NCBI GenBank assembly: GCA_014529385.2
Contig: CM043966.1
Location: 97,849,087 to 97,913,086, forward strand
DNA from: Adiantum capillus-veneris
Taxonomy: Eukaryota; Streptophyta; Polypodiopsida; Polypodiales; Pteridaceae
Direction: 5' to 3'
Length of the DNA stretch: 64,000 nt
Both the position numbers and the translations under genes were made by a program. Below the pieces are notes generated by a model that ran no database searches, was not told the DNA's origin, and saw nothing but the letters and a program-made list of their open reading frames with translations. Shown piece after piece: positions 10,224 through 22,559 of this stretch. Each line of letters starts with the position of its first letter. Position 1 is the first letter of the stretch.

Positions 10224-10576
10224 GGAAAATGCATGCACCTGATGTGAAAACTGTTCGAAAAGAGGAGAAACAAAGCGAGACTAGCATGTGCTATATAGCA
10301 CAACCCAAAGAAGAGTGTAAGGGACCTGTTATGCAAAAAAATAGCACTGACAATTTTTTTGCACAAAAGGACAAAATTGCCTATGTAATAATACTACCTT
10401 TAGTGGAAACGGAGGCCGAAATGAGCCCGAATGGAAATTTTAAGCAAACTACACTCTTTGAGCACTCCCAAAGTATTTGTTAACCTGCTAACACTTACCA
10501 AAGCTCATCTAAATCTAAGAAAGTGAGCATGCGTGTGTTGGAGATGTTGGTGACTATGCCGGGGAGGATGCAACCT

Positions 10577-10588
10577 GCTCTGACACCA
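10577..10588 (-). promoter_or_regulatory. Primer binding site (initiator-Met tRNA)
   Basis: On the minus strand it reads TGGTGTCAGAGC, one base from the usual plant copia primer site TGGTATCAGAGC. It sits 2 bp inside the 5' LTR. Confidence 0.85.
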
Positions 10589-10590
10589 AT

Positions 10591-10818
10591 TGTTGGAAAT
10601 AGGATTGCACAGAAACACACATAGCTTGGAGAAGATGAAGAAGCTCAAGGCACACAACAAAGAGTAGTATTGCTTAGTGTGCAATGGAAAGATAAGATAG
10701 CCCTAGAGTGATGGGTGTATATACAATGCACGAGGGGAAAAACCTCCTAGGGAGGGAAAAAATGCCCAGCGGTTCTAAGTGTGTTTACACACATCACTAT
10801 TACATGTATATGGTAACA
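10591..10818 (-). repeat. 5' LTR of family A copia
   Basis: 228 bp, same length as its partner at 8344-8571, with a modest number of substitutions. It begins with TGTTACC on the minus strand and ends with CCAACA. Confidence 0.92.
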
Positions 10819-11204
10819 AAAAGAACCATATTTAGAGGATGTAAATTTCCAACAGGCCGTTATAGAAGCATTGCAAACTCTAGCATGCCATCAAGCCTCC
10901 CCACCTAGAAGTTTACCCCACCCTACTTTCATAACATGGACATATTACAAGCTTTCCTTGACAAAACCAAGCAAAGTTCTACAAGTTTTACTGGAATCAC
11001 CAACAATTCCTTCAAAGTTTGACCTAAAGACCACAATAGATTTAAGTGTGTCTTTATTGTTTCTGATGAACCTATTGCCAATGTCACAACATACAGTGGT
11101 GTCGGTCAAAATTTGATGCTTATATGACATACATGAAGAAAAGCTTAGATAGCCTGCAACAACCTCATCATCTTGACATGTTTGGAACGTAGGCATCTAG
11201 CATG

Positions 11205-11210
<6 letters not shown>

Positions 11211-11281
<71 letters not shown>
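11211..11281. repeat. GA microsatellite
   Basis: An uninterrupted run of GA of about 70 bp. Confidence 0.97.
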
Positions 11282-11285
<4 letters not shown>

Positions 11286-11867
11286 GGGATAAACCTTAAG
11301 GTTAGATTACCCATTTGAGCCTCCCAAACTCAATTGTTGGCCTCAAGAATATAAATGGCCATGTTAAGATAGATTGATACATGATAAATATCTGCCTCAA
11401 TGTACGAGACAAAAAGCACTCTATACAGCTTTCTTCAAGAAGATGACGCATTGCAATCTCTTTACTTTAAAGGGCTCCACATCCCCCCCCCTCCTCATAT
11501 GAACACCTACGTACCTTAGGGTTTACACATACATAAGTCGATGGTTTCATGTACCAAATATCACCTATAGCATGTGTATCCAAGAGGTACTTTAAAAATC
11601 CTCCTACACACATATTTCACCATAAATAACCACTTTTTCTTCAGAAATACTTTTTTTTCCCAAATTTCCACTTTGTAATCCCTCCTATAAATGCATTCTT
11701 TTCACTTTTTGAAATTTAAAAAAAAAACTTCCAAGGAACTCATGTGCCACACTTACACATTTTGAGGTTGGCATCCTGACATAAGTAAAAAACATTTTAG
11801 ATGTGGGTACATAACATAGGCATGTAACAAAAAGAGCTCTCAAGTTGGTACATAACATAGGCATGTA

Positions 11868-11869
<2 letters not shown>

Positions 11870-11921
<52 letters not shown>
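11870..11921. repeat. GA microsatellite
   Basis: An uninterrupted run of GA of about 50 bp. Confidence 0.97.
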
Positions 11922-11922
<1 letters not shown>

Positions 11923-12676
11923 ATGCGAATAGGACCACACTATGCAAATGTCATCAAGAAGATGAAGCATTGAAACCTCTTTACATTGCAACAAATATAA
12001 TAATATTAAGATATTGCAATAAGATATAATGTCACAACTAGGTATGGCCACTTTGTAATCAAGCATTAGCTGTTGTGTTTTCATTATAGGTATCATATGG
12101 TTTGTGGTTGAACTTGAAAGGTAGTAGAAGCTAGCATGATTTTGTCTTTTGTACAAGTTGTGTGCCTCCAAATTTGTCGACCTCTTTCTCCTCCATAGTA
12201 TCTCTTTGTCTCAAGTTGAGTAAGGCCTTAGTTTTCTATTAGATGAATTTTTTCTTTTTGGATTATTTGTGTGTCATTAGAGCATTATTGTTCTTAGTAT
12301 TATTGGCAAGCATGCCTGAGCAAGAACTAGCAATTGTTGTTAAGATTTAATATGGCATATTAGAAAAAATATATATGTGCAAATATTTATGTTTGTGTGA
12401 TTAAGGTTGCAATGGGTTATTTGTGTGTAGGCTTTCATTCTATACCTATCCCTGATAGACTTGCAATGATGAAGGTCCCTTTACCCTGCATGCTTACAAA
12501 TTGACTACCCTTTTGTGGCCTCATTGAAAAGGCTGGGTACAACCCATCAAAAGGGTATTTGATTTATGTGGGGGTGGTTGAAGCAGCCGCAACAAAAAGT
12601 TGCAATTGTGTATTGGTTAGTCTTCAACTATTTTTGCATAGTAGAGCAAAATATGGGCCATGAATGTCGGCATGTT

Positions 12677-12680
<4 letters not shown>

Positions 12681-12726
<46 letters not shown>
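12681..12726. repeat. CT microsatellite
   Basis: An uninterrupted run of CT of about 45 bp following CTCCCTCTCCCT. Confidence 0.95.
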
Positions 12727-12727
<1 letters not shown>

Positions 12728-13789
12728 GTTAGGAGGATGGGTTACATACTAGTTTCTATCAAAACTTTATCTTTCTCTCATCAAGAAGGCATAAATAGCA
12801 AAAAGAACATCTAGCAATTATGAGCCAAAAACTAGACATCCTTCAACACAAAGTTTCTTTTGTGCACGACTAGGACTCTCACTACCCCTAGTGGTAGTGT
12901 TTCCATAGGAGAAGTTAAATTATGCTAAATAAAAAGATTATCAAGAAATTTTCTATGCTTTTGTAGATATACCATGTTTGTTGTAGTACAATAGCTTAGT
13001 CCTAAGAGCCCCTCTAACAATTTCATCATTAATCTATTTACACATAATCCGTTACATAATGTAACAAATAGTGGTAAACACTATATCCTGCAGATGTAGA
13101 TCAGATTGATGCACATTGGGTGGAAGCAAATCAAGAGTGCCTCTTATATTACTCAAAGATTGTGAGCATGAAGACCAAATCTATTGGAGAATTCTCAAAC
13201 AAAGCGTGTAACCCCAGAAATCACAATAGTCATGCAACCACCCCCACGTCACAAATTGGTCTTATTTAGCACACTATGCCCATTGCAAGTTTGAAAATAT
13301 GAACATCACACCTAGACTGCTTCTCTCACATTTTCAAGCATAGAATGTGATTCTTGCTAGAAGGACTTTGGCCTTTACAAAATAAAATACAAATAGATAT
13401 CTTGTAAGGAATGTATTTCAAGCGACAACATTCTTGATTGGAAGCTTGTAAACTATGTTTATGATTTTGAATGTGCATTACATTTTGCATATGTTAGGAC
13501 CAACCCATTCCAAGTATGATGTTTTATTCTAAGAGCCCCATACCAACCATCTCAACATTGTTTTCTCACGTAAACTTCTTGCATGATGCCACATGCTAGT
13601 GCAATGATATAGTTTCCCCTCACCTTATCAATGTAATTTTGATCCTCATGTAGTAAAACTAAGTGACTAAAAAAATTGAGCACATTAAAAAAAAGTGACT
13701 GCATCTAGAGCGATGCCCTTTAGTTGGATCCATTGAAAAGACTCTAGGGGAGTGCTTGGTGGCTTATAGTCAAGCTGCTCCATTTGCAT

Positions 13790-14255
13790 GGTGGTGCCCT
13801 GCGTAGTAGATTTTGCTTATAAGGGGATTTTCATATCAAGCATTGTTAACACACAATGGCTTCTTATTATGATCATTTCTAGAGCCCCATGGTGTAGGAG
13901 ACTTTAAGAAAAAACCAAATAAGTGCTTTTGAATTAAGTAGGAAGCAAATGATTACATCAACATACCCAAGGAAGGCCTTTGTGGCTCGCCCTTAGGCAA
14001 AGATTGATAATCTGTAATCTCCTTCTATGGTTTGCACTTGCAAGTGCTTATGGCTTGGTGTAGCAGCTTTTGCTTATAAGGAGACTGTCATATCAAGCAC
14101 TATTTACACACAATGGCTTTTGCTTATAAGGAGACTACCATTTCAAGTATTATTTACTCTCATTTGGTGTAGCCGCTTTTGCTTATAAGGAGACTGGCAT
14201 ACGAAGCATTGTTTACACACAATGGCTTCGATCATTTCTAGAGTCCCATGGTTGC
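13790..14255. repeat. Diverged 60-100 bp repeat (TTTTGCTTATAAGGAGACT)
   Basis: Four copies of TTTTGCTTATAAGG(A/G)GA followed by TCAAGCA.T.TTTACACACAATGGCTT, near 13812, 14069, 14117 and 14177. Two copies are followed by GATCATTTCTAGAG.CCCATGG. No coding frame is shared between copies. Confidence 0.65.
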
Positions 14256-15004
14256 TTGCTTTGCAAACACCTATCCTTGAAGATTATGAAGAGTAGCAAG
14301 CTGTTGTCATTCACGTGCAACCAAGAAGTTCACCACAATCATTGTTATTGTCATTGTACATGGCATTATACATCAATGGCATTTATGATTTGATTTGTGT
14401 ACCATGGTAAGACAATTCTTGAGTTGGGCCAACAACTAAAGAGGGTGTGAAAGCACCAACTCAAATTTTATCAAAGATTACGATAGGCGGTATGGGATCT
14501 AGAAGCCTGAGGGGTTGAAGTTGGGGTCTTGGAGTTGCAAGCTATTTGAGGAAAGGCTCACAGTTGAATCTCTTTTATCTCCCTTAAGCCTTTGGAGCCT
14601 CTCAAATGTCTCTACCCAAGTTAAAGATAGTAGTGAGCCAAGCTCCATGTTGTAGAGTTGCCTCTTGAAAGAGGAGAAGAAGGAAGAGGGGTTGAAGATG
14701 ATGGGCATGGTGATGGGAAGAAGTGTTGTTAAAGTAGGAGGAGATAGTATGTGGAGTGTAGCTAATGTTGGGATGCGTTTTTTGGAGGACATTTTATGAC
14801 GAGAGCTTTTTTGGAGCCGGCCAAGCAAGTCCAAAAAAGATTCTCTTTCCCTATCTCATGTTGGGTGGCACCAACATTGCTTATGCAAACTATTTTCCTC
14901 TTAATCTCTTGCTTCATGTCTCTTCCTCTCTCATTCCTTTGACACCGTCATTGCCCAATCAAAATAGTAACATCTTCCTCTTTTGGTCTCTCTCCCTCTC
15001 TATG
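14256..15004. other. No recognised gene
   Basis: A 111-codon minus-strand frame (14499-14834) has no recognised motif and low-complexity composition, so it is not called. A segment at 14868-14903 (ACCAACATTGCTTATGCAAA) recurs in diverged form at 15689, so the minisatellite array between them may be bounded by a duplicated segment. Confidence 0.4.
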
Positions 15005-15670
<666 letters not shown>

Positions 15671-15680
15671 CCCTTGCATG

Positions 15681-15941
15681 TTATGTACCACCAACATTGC
15701 CCATGCAAGCTATTTTTCTCTTGTAGACCCACTTGCATCCAATTTCCTTCTTTCGCTTTGGTAATGGCACCAACTCCCATGTTCCATTTGCATCAAGGGC
15801 AGCCATCTCCTCATCCAGATCTTGCCTCCATTTTACATCTTTAACACCATTCTCAAAACAATTGGGTTCTACCTCCTCTCTAACCTTTTCCATATATGCA
15901 CAATGACGAGCCACATCACTATCATAAGTCAAACTCTGCAC
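15681..15941 (-). pseudogene. Copia reverse transcriptase N-terminus (family B)
   Basis: Recognised by the pre-palm pattern W.QDLDEEMAAL..NGTWELVPLP followed by IGCKWVYK, which begins copia reverse transcriptase. The catalytic palm is absent: the frame runs straight into the CT array at 15668. Confidence 0.8.
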
Positions 15942-16262
15942 AATATTTTATACTCTCTGAGTTCTGCATGGTCCAAGATCACTTCCAAGTGCCTTAGTCC
16001 CTGATTGCATCTTTCTTGCACCTAGAGTATTCATAGAGGGTATGCCAAACTCCTCATCTAAACTCTGCCCAAAATCATTGTTGTCACCATCATCATGATC
16101 AACACTCAAATTTGGCAACTTATGAGCAACATCAACTTTTTCTTTTCCTTTTCTTGATACATTTAAAGAGTTAATAGGACTCACTCTTTCACGCAACCTG
16201 CCACTCCATGGCTTCTCACCATGACCTGCACTAGGTGAGCCTTGCGGCTCACTCAAAATTTG

Positions 16263-16760
16263 CTATTGCGCACATGTATAATTTGTAGTCACATTCTCTC
16301 TTACATTAGTCCCTAAAAAATCCTTTACATCAATATACCAACTTTCCATTTTATAAACAACAATATATTTGCTCCCCTCACTTTCTTCGTGATAGAATTG
16401 TAACACAGACCCTTTCTGCTCAAGAGAATAACCAATGAGCACACATTTTTTAGCCTTTGGGTCAAGCTTGCTTCTCAACGCATCTAACACATGCACTTAA
16501 GAAATACAACCAAACACATAAAAATATAATATATTTGGTTTTTCACCCACTAAACTTCTCTTCGATGTCATAGCATGCATTGTAGCCGTAGGGGTCTTGT
16601 TCATAATGTAAAGACCTATAGCAACAACCTCAGCCCAATAACAATGAGGCATGTTCTTCTCATTCATCATAGCTCTAGCAACTTTAGTTGTGTGGCTCTT
16701 CTTTTGCTCTGCAACACCATTTTTCTACAGAGTATACCTGCATGAAAACTGCCTTTAAAT
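16263..16760 (-). pseudogene. Copia integrase C-terminal region (family B)
   Basis: Two adjacent frames read NEKNMPHCYWAEVV and VHVLDALRSKLDPKAKKCVLIGYS, the conserved stretch after the integrase core in copia. Stops interrupt it (for example near 16497). Confidence 0.8.
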
Positions 16761-16791
16761 TCCATGCCTTAAAAAAAAAAAAAAACTCATT

Positions 16792-17110
16792 TTAGAAGTA
16801 TTTTTTGCCTCCATCTGACCTCATGCACTTTACATGTTTCTTGATCTGTTTTCCAACCATAGCCTTGAAATTTTGAAAGTGCATAAGCACCTCACTTTTT
16901 TGCTTCATGAAATAGACCCATACCTTCCTTGTATGGTCATCAATCGAGCTCACATAGTACCTACATCCACCATAGTTGGTTTCTTTGTCAAGCCCCATAT
17001 ATATATATGCATGTACTAATTCCAATACATTCTTGCTTACATACTTGTCATGAGGAAAAAATGCTTTTGCATGCTTCCCAAATTGAAAGGCTTCACAGAT
17101 TCTCTACATT
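16792..17110 (-). pseudogene. Copia integrase core (family B)
   Basis: Contains YYVSSIDDHTRKVWVYFMK and KCMRSDGGKKYF, the first two acidic positions of the copia DDE core. The expected D.CGP word is corrupted to YIYMG. Confidence 0.8.
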
Positions 17111-17182
17111 TCATCATGCACATCAATGTGCTTTGTATTGGCATGAAACAATGAATTTCAACCCAACTGTATGCTACTAAGA

Positions 17183-17438
17183 TTGTCACAACATATGAAA
17201 CCAGCCTCTGCACTTGTAGATGCATGGCAAGAACCTTCCACAATCAATAAGGACACCAAATCTGTAAACGATGGAATGTTTTCTCGAAGATGGCTGCCAA
17301 TTTTGAACTATTGTCACAACATATGAAACCAGCCTCTGCACTTGTAGATGCATGGCAAGAACCTTCCACAATCAATAAGGACACCAAATCTGTAAACGAT
17401 GGAATGTTTTCTCGAAGATGGCTGCCAATTTTGAACTA
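17183..17438. repeat. 128-bp tandem duplication
   Basis: The stretch from TTGTCACAACATATGAAACC at 17183 is repeated almost exactly from 17311, ending at TTTTGAACTA in both copies. It lies inside the family B copia remnant. Confidence 0.95.
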
Positions 17439-17572
17439 TTTTTATTCCAAACCCAAACCTTCTAGACAACTTCTACTTTATCATCATCATAGACTGTAAC
17501 ACCAATCGGTGCAAGTGGCTCACAGATGTTTTTTATCTTCAGTGAATAGTCATTGATGGACAAAATTTTCTT

Positions 17573-17869
17573 CTATATAATATTCAGCTCAGTCTTCAAC
17601 TGCAGCTTCCTTGCCTTAGTATTAGTCACATCCAATGACAACAAATTGTCCCAAGTCTCCTTAGGAAATTGAGCATCATGTATATGCCCAATCATAGTGT
17701 CCTGTACACTGATAGAAAGCCAATACATGACCTTTCGAGCTCCTTGGTTCCAATTTTTAAATGTATTAATTTGCGCAGCATTCGCACCTTTCTTTGGCAG
17801 TAGTGGTGCAACCTCATGCTCTCCATCAATGTAGTCCCAATAACCTTTGCCCATAAGGAAATTGGTCAT
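17573..17869 (-). pseudogene. Copia gag (family B)
   Basis: A 98-codon frame matching the N-terminal gag domain of copia: NFLMGKGYWDYIDG, then AQINTFKNWNQGARKVMYWLSIS, then ETWDNLL. The start codon and zinc knuckle are not in this frame. Confidence 0.75.
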
Positions 17870-17940
17870 TCTAAACTTCCAAGCATGGAAGTTGTTGTTG
17901 TCTAGCTTCTCACTGACAACCTCGTTAAGCCCATCATGTT

Positions 17941-18399
17941 AAGTATGGAGCCTGATTTACCCCTTCTAATCCTTTGTGTTAAAAATGCACATTTGTAAGG
18001 CTCCCCTTATGAGGATAAGCCATCGTGCGTGAAGAAAAATCACTCGCCAGAAAGTGGTTGTTTGGCTTGTTGGCTGGTGGTGGCCGGTGATTGGAAGTCA
18101 ATGGCCGATGGCTGATTTCAAAGGCAGACTTGTCTTCTCAAGGGTGGCCACACATGGGCGGATTGGAGAGTCCAACTTGGACTTGTCTACACAAGGGTGG
18201 CTATATACGGTTGCCTCTCGTGAGAGAGGGCAACCCTTTTGGCCCATAAAAGGAGCCATTCATACACACGTTTTGCAGTGTGAAGTTGATGCAACAAGGT
18301 GGGAGTGAGGTGGTGAGAGTGAAGTAAGGCATGAGCTCTATTAAGGGTATAATCCCTTTGTAACCTACTTCTTATTTGAAGTACTAAAGCCATTGAGTG
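17941..18399. other. No gene recognised; TATA-like motif
   Basis: Holds the TATA-like word CCATAAAAGG at 18243 on the plus strand and GC-richer sequence upstream. It could be part of an LTR, but no primer site or partner copy was found. Confidence 0.3.
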
Positions 18400-18975
18400 G
18401 CTGCTTTCCCATGGATTGACTAGACAAAGGTGCATCCAATTTACTGTCATGCAAAGTATGCACCAACCATTTTGGCATTCCTCTAGCATGCTCATTCTCA
18501 ACCCTTTCATCATCAAGTACATCATGTACATTTGCATGAGTAATAGGTTGATCTGTAACATTTTCAAAAAACCCCATAGGCTGTACATTTGCCTCATTGG
18601 GATTTACATTCGAACTTTCACCTACTCTATGTGTGTGTGTGTGTATATATGTGTGTGTGTGTGTGTGCACAACTACATACACACACTCGATCCTTCACTG
18701 TAATGCTCGCTACTCGTCACAATAGATGAATACCATCCTCTGCACTTGTAGATGCATGGCAAGAACCTAAACGAGTACGACGAGACAAAGTGCATCCAAT
18801 TTACTGTCATGCAAAGTATGCACCAACCATTTTGGCATACCTCTAGCATGCTCATTCTCAGCCCTTTCGTCATCAAGCACATCACTTACATTTTCATGAG
18901 TAATAGGCTGATCTATAACATTTTTAGAAATCCCCATAGGCTGTACATTTGCCTCATTGGAATTTACATTCCAAC
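18400..18975 (-). pseudogene. Two copies of a family A copia pol fragment
   Basis: Segments 18405-18612 and 18770-18975 both match 44645-44850, the linker between integrase and reverse transcriptase of the full-length family A element (sharing GTGCATCCAATTTACTGTCA and ACCATTTTGGCAT). A TG/TA microsatellite lies between them at 18628-18668. They are isolated pieces without LTRs. Confidence 0.8.
18628..18668. repeat. TG microsatellite with TA interruption
   Basis: A run of TG broken once by TATATA. Confidence 0.9.
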
Positions 18976-19107
18976 TTCCACCTTACTCTCATTGCGTGAC
19001 TCTACAGGTGCTCCCCAAGCTTTGCCCGATTCTGCAAAAAATTCCCTTGCAATGCTCACAAGCCTTGAATCTCCCAAGTTGTACAAAGCGCATTTTGGGA
19101 ATTTCTT

Positions 19108-21855
19108 TGTTGGGGTAAAGGTAGCATGTGCCTTGCCCAAGGATAGAGACATATCTAAAAATTATGTCCACTATTTCCCTCTGTTTTGATATGGTCTATA
19201 ACTTTTTAGAAGAAACTTTTTGCACATTCCTCACTGTTCTGTTGATATTCAGCTCAGATTGACTATATACAAGAAATTGCAGGTTTCCTATTTTGCATAG
19301 TGTGCAAGTATAATGCACTTTTGAAAGCACGAAAGGTGCTCAAAATTAGGTGCATAAATTTTGAGGTTGAAGTTGAAATTTAAGCTTGTGCAAAGCTTAA
19401 GGTTTGAGGCTTTTTTGGTCGATTTGGGTGACAAAGCATGGAGACGTTTACACACCCTTGCAATGATCTCTTAAGAGACACAATTTTTGATCACACACTT
19501 GCTCGGAGGCGGAGTCTTCTACATTGGCATTATAGATGGAGCTTCTTTAACAATTTTTGACATATAGAGTGTCTTCAAACTCATCAACTTGGCATGCATT
19601 TCTACTTGCCAACATAGAGCTCTTCTTCTGTGAGGTTTCAAACATTTTTTGGTAGCCATTTTGATATGGTCTTGATGTATGGTCTTTGTGGTTTCTGAGA
19701 GACTTTGTTCTCTAATCTTTTTGCATAGTCTTGTTACATGACATTTTGACATTGATTCAATGCTTTGGTTTATGGTCATTGGTGGCAATTTGCATATGGC
19801 TTTGACAATTGTTTATGCGTGGTACTCTGTTGATGTATGTTGAGTGTGTGTGACAATGTGGAGCCATTTTTGGCATTTCTGCTCAGTGGCATTGAATAGT
19901 GTTTACCAGTTTATGGTATTGAGTCCTTTTTTAAAATTGTTGTGGTCAAGATTTACTTCCTCTTTGCAATGATCAAGTTTTGACTAGTTTTGTTAGTTTG
20001 GACACGGATTTAGTGTTCTTGTATCCACTCTCACACGAGTGAGATTTGTGTATGCTCGTTGTGGCTACAGGTTTATACAGAGTTTTCAAATTTTGCACAT
20101 AGATTTGTGAGATGCGTATTGAGCGTCGTGTTTGATCTCTACTTATGCATACGATTATGCATTTTATGCGTTGGTGAGAGTTGTTTATCCCAGTCTTGAG
20201 TCTTTGCTACTTGTTGTGCCTTCGTTATCACTTGGCACTTGTTTATGCACTGACTTTGCTTGGTTTTGAGTAGAGGTTAGACACTGCTACTGTACATTGC
20301 TTTGGTAGAGCTACATTTTGCATATGCAAGCATTGGATTGATGCATCAATCATGGTTATGGTTGTATAGTGGTCGAGGTGATCTCCCGTGTTGGCATGAT
20401 GCAATTTATGGCTGAGATTTTACTCAGTTTACAAGGGAGACTCTACCACTTTTCTTCGAGGATTTCTCGCCATAGTTTTGGCTTCAACATAATACACTTT
20501 TGTTGCATATGTGCTATTCATTGATATGAAATCCATCATGTGTGACAGTTCAAAGTCAACAATGATGAATTGTGAGTGATGGAGATCTTGTAGTTACTGA
20601 TATGTGTGATGTTGGAATTGTGGTCACACATGGTAAATTAGGCATCATTGCTTTTGACATATGAGACAGTGGCAGTGATGTATGCGAGATGGAGATGTGG
20701 TTTTGACACATGCTAGAGAGGTGGCTTTGTATGTCATTGATGACAATGTCCCGTTTTCTTGTAGCTTTCCTTTTGCTTACATGTCATTCAGAGGTGGCAT
20801 TTCTTCCTATTGGTTGTTGAATGAGGATGTAGTCTTCCACGTTACACCACATTGTGAATGGTTTAGCACTTTCTCTAGTGGGAGCTTTGGTTGTGTATAC
20901 TTGGCCGATGGTTTAACATTTGATATTGTAGGTGCAAGAGATGTATACTTGTCATTACCTAGTGGTGCATCCTATACGCTACAACATGTGCGATATGTTC
21001 CTCAGCTAAGATAGAGTTTGATCTCAATGAGATAATTAGAAGAGTAAGGGTGTCAGATACTGCTTAGAGAGCAATCATTCTAGATGCATTACAGGTCACT
21101 AGTGATTGCCAAGGGAGCTCATAGTGGCTTGGTCTACCCTATGCATGTATCTAAGGTACGAGACAACATAGTCTCGATTTTGTTACTGGCATGCATTGAG
21201 CGAGAGACGAGACATTTATTTGAGCTTCATCATGCTCATAAAACACAGTATGTGGTTGTGCAGGATATGTCAGTAGAATCTGTAGAGACAGAGGTAGAGT
21301 GGTAGTGCTCTAGTGAGACCTATCAGGTGTCATCAGAGTCTATATAGATAGAGGTAGAGCCGCATTTGCTCCCTAGAGACACATGTAAAGATGACAAACA
21401 TGGAGTTCTTTGATATGCTCATGCTAGAGGATAATGAGTTGATGCCATGATGCATAGTTCCACCTATGGATGTGAGGGACGTACCCATCCCAATGTTGGT
21501 GATGATAGAGTAGTCTTGATAATGCAATGAATGCAGATAGCATTAAGGAGGCGAGTATAGCGAGGTTTGTGCAAATTTTATTAGTGTTCAAGTGTCTCAT
21601 GTACGACCTACTAATGTCAAGGCCCGATCTTGTGGAGCTATGCAAACCATACAGAGATGTCCATGAGATTTGCATGCATGTTTTAGCATGGATACGCACG
21701 CTCGTCTATCACTAGAGCTGATACGACTGCATGTATATCGAGTGAGCAAGCTAGTGGGCATTGATAGAGAGACCCTCTTACCTATTTTCTTGTAGATACT
21801 AGTAGTTTAGATAGTAGGCCCCACTTTTTGTCACATTTGTCTTTAAGTGGAAGGT
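19108..21855 (+). mobile_element. Decayed plus-strand copia element (family C)
   Basis: A candidate LTR start TGTTGGGGTAAAG...GCATGTGCCTTGCCC at 19108 resembles the one at 21856 that follows a polypurine tract (AAGTGGAAGGT, 21845-21855). Between them lie a protease-like stretch (20682-21014) and a pre-integrase fragment (21084-21160). Most of pol is missing, the 5' LTR cannot be followed past about 60 bp, and no primer site was found. The region 19200-20680 shows no recognised domain. Confidence 0.5.
20682..21305 (+). pseudogene. Copia protease and pre-integrase remnant (family C)
   Basis: The frame at 20682-21014 reads WLLNEDVVFHVTPHCEWFS, then VYLADGLTFDIVGARDVYL, then LQHVRYVPQLR. This is the copia protease pattern WLLDSGAS.H.TP..., except that the catalytic DSG has become NED. 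After stops, RSLVIAKGAHSGLVYP at 21087 matches the start of the pre-integrase domain. Dead remnant. Confidence 0.7.
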
Positions 21856-22160
21856 TGTTGGTGCAAAGCCGGCATGTGCCTTGCCCTAGGACAGACGTGT
21901 AGTGTTCGTCGCCCACTGACCTCATGAACCCACTCCCATATTATTTATGCACCTGCTTTTGACCACTCTACTCCACCCCACATTGTGCTCCCCCCCCTCG
22001 CGCGCATGCACCGTACTTGGTGCACCCTTTAGCATGTATATAAAGAAAAAGTGAGTGGGTTAGTGAGGTCAGTGGGCGACAAACACTGGACGTCTGTCTT
22101 GGGGCAAGGCACATGCCGACTTTACCCCAACAACCTCCCACTTATAGGCAAATGTGCCGT
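21829..22160. repeat. LTR-like near-palindrome (TG...CA, about 80-bp arms)
   Basis: From TGTTGGTGCAAAG (21856) to CTTTACCCCAACA (ending 22132) the two ends are inverted copies over about 80 bp, sharing GGCATGTGCCTTGCCC and GTCGCCCACTGACCTCA. The inverted match continues outside: the polypurine tract TTTAAGTGGAAGGT on the left is mirrored by ACCTCCCACTTA on the right, then CACATTTG/CAAATGTG. A TATATAAA box lies at 22037. It may be two LTR 3' junctions joined head to head or a foldback element. Confidence 0.75.
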
Positions 22161-22251
22161 CATTTGGGGGTTATTTTGGTAATTTTATCTCTTTTGTGAA
22201 ATGGAGAGTAGTGAATCATATAAAAAGGTAAAAAAATGTACAAGTGCCCCT

Positions 22252-22480
22252 AGCGAAGGATAGGGGCCACCTTGATCAACCATATAATAGTGGTCAAAGT
22301 ACAAATGGGATAACAAGGATACATTATAAGTGACAAAGAAAGCCATACAAGTAATCATGTAGCGAAGGATATATAGGGGCCACCTTGACCAACCATATAA
22401 TAGTGGTCAAAGTACAAAGGGGATAACAAGGATACATTATAAATGACCAAGAAAGCCAGACAAGTAATCATGTATCACAG
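22252..22480. repeat. About 116-bp tandem duplication
   Basis: TAGCGAAGGATAGGGGCC.. at 22252 recurs at 22368, sharing ACCATATAATAGTGGTCAAA and GGGATAACAAGGATACATTA. The second copy carries a short TATA insertion. Confidence 0.9.
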
Positions 22481-22559
22481 AAAGCCTAGAAAAATCATAT
22501 TGAGAAAGGAGGATTTCTCTCCATCTCTGCCATGTTAGAGACTTTTGCAATTCATTAAT

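Larger units (their letters stand above)
8344..10818 (-). mobile_element. Family A Ty1/copia element, internally deleted, with both LTRs
   Basis: Complete structure on the minus strand: two 228-bp LTRs (8344-8571 and 10591-10818), each TGTTGG...TAACA on the plus strand. An initiator-Met primer binding site (reverse complement of GCTCTGACACCA, 10577-10588) lies next to the upstream LTR. A polypurine tract lies next to the downstream LTR (CCCAGGGGGGATT read on the minus strand). The flanks carry a perfect 5-bp target duplication, AAAAG (8339-8343 and 10819-10823). At 2.5 kb it is half the length of the related element at 42733-47781. The interior joins N-terminal gag directly to the second half of reverse transcriptase near 9712, so integrase is gone and the copy is non-autonomous. 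Confidence 0.92.
10824..13790. other. Non-coding stretch with GA/CT microsatellites
   Basis: About 3 kb of AT-rich sequence without a recognised protein domain or element end. It holds GA arrays at 11211-11281 and 11870-11921 and a CT array at 12681-12726. Open frames across the arrays are runs of Ser-Leu or Arg-Glu and are not genes. The word TACATAACATAGGCATGTAAC is present twice around the second array (near 11808 and 11849). Confidence 0.5.
15681..17940 (-). mobile_element. Decayed Ty1/copia element (family B)
   Basis: Pieces of a copia polyprotein in the correct order on the minus strand: gag (17573-17869), integrase core (16792-17110), integrase C-terminal part (16263-16760) and the start of reverse transcriptase (15681-15941). 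They are separated by stops, frameshifts and a 128-bp tandem duplication. The reverse transcriptase is cut off where the CT-rich minisatellite begins. No LTR pair or primer site could be placed. Confidence 0.8.
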
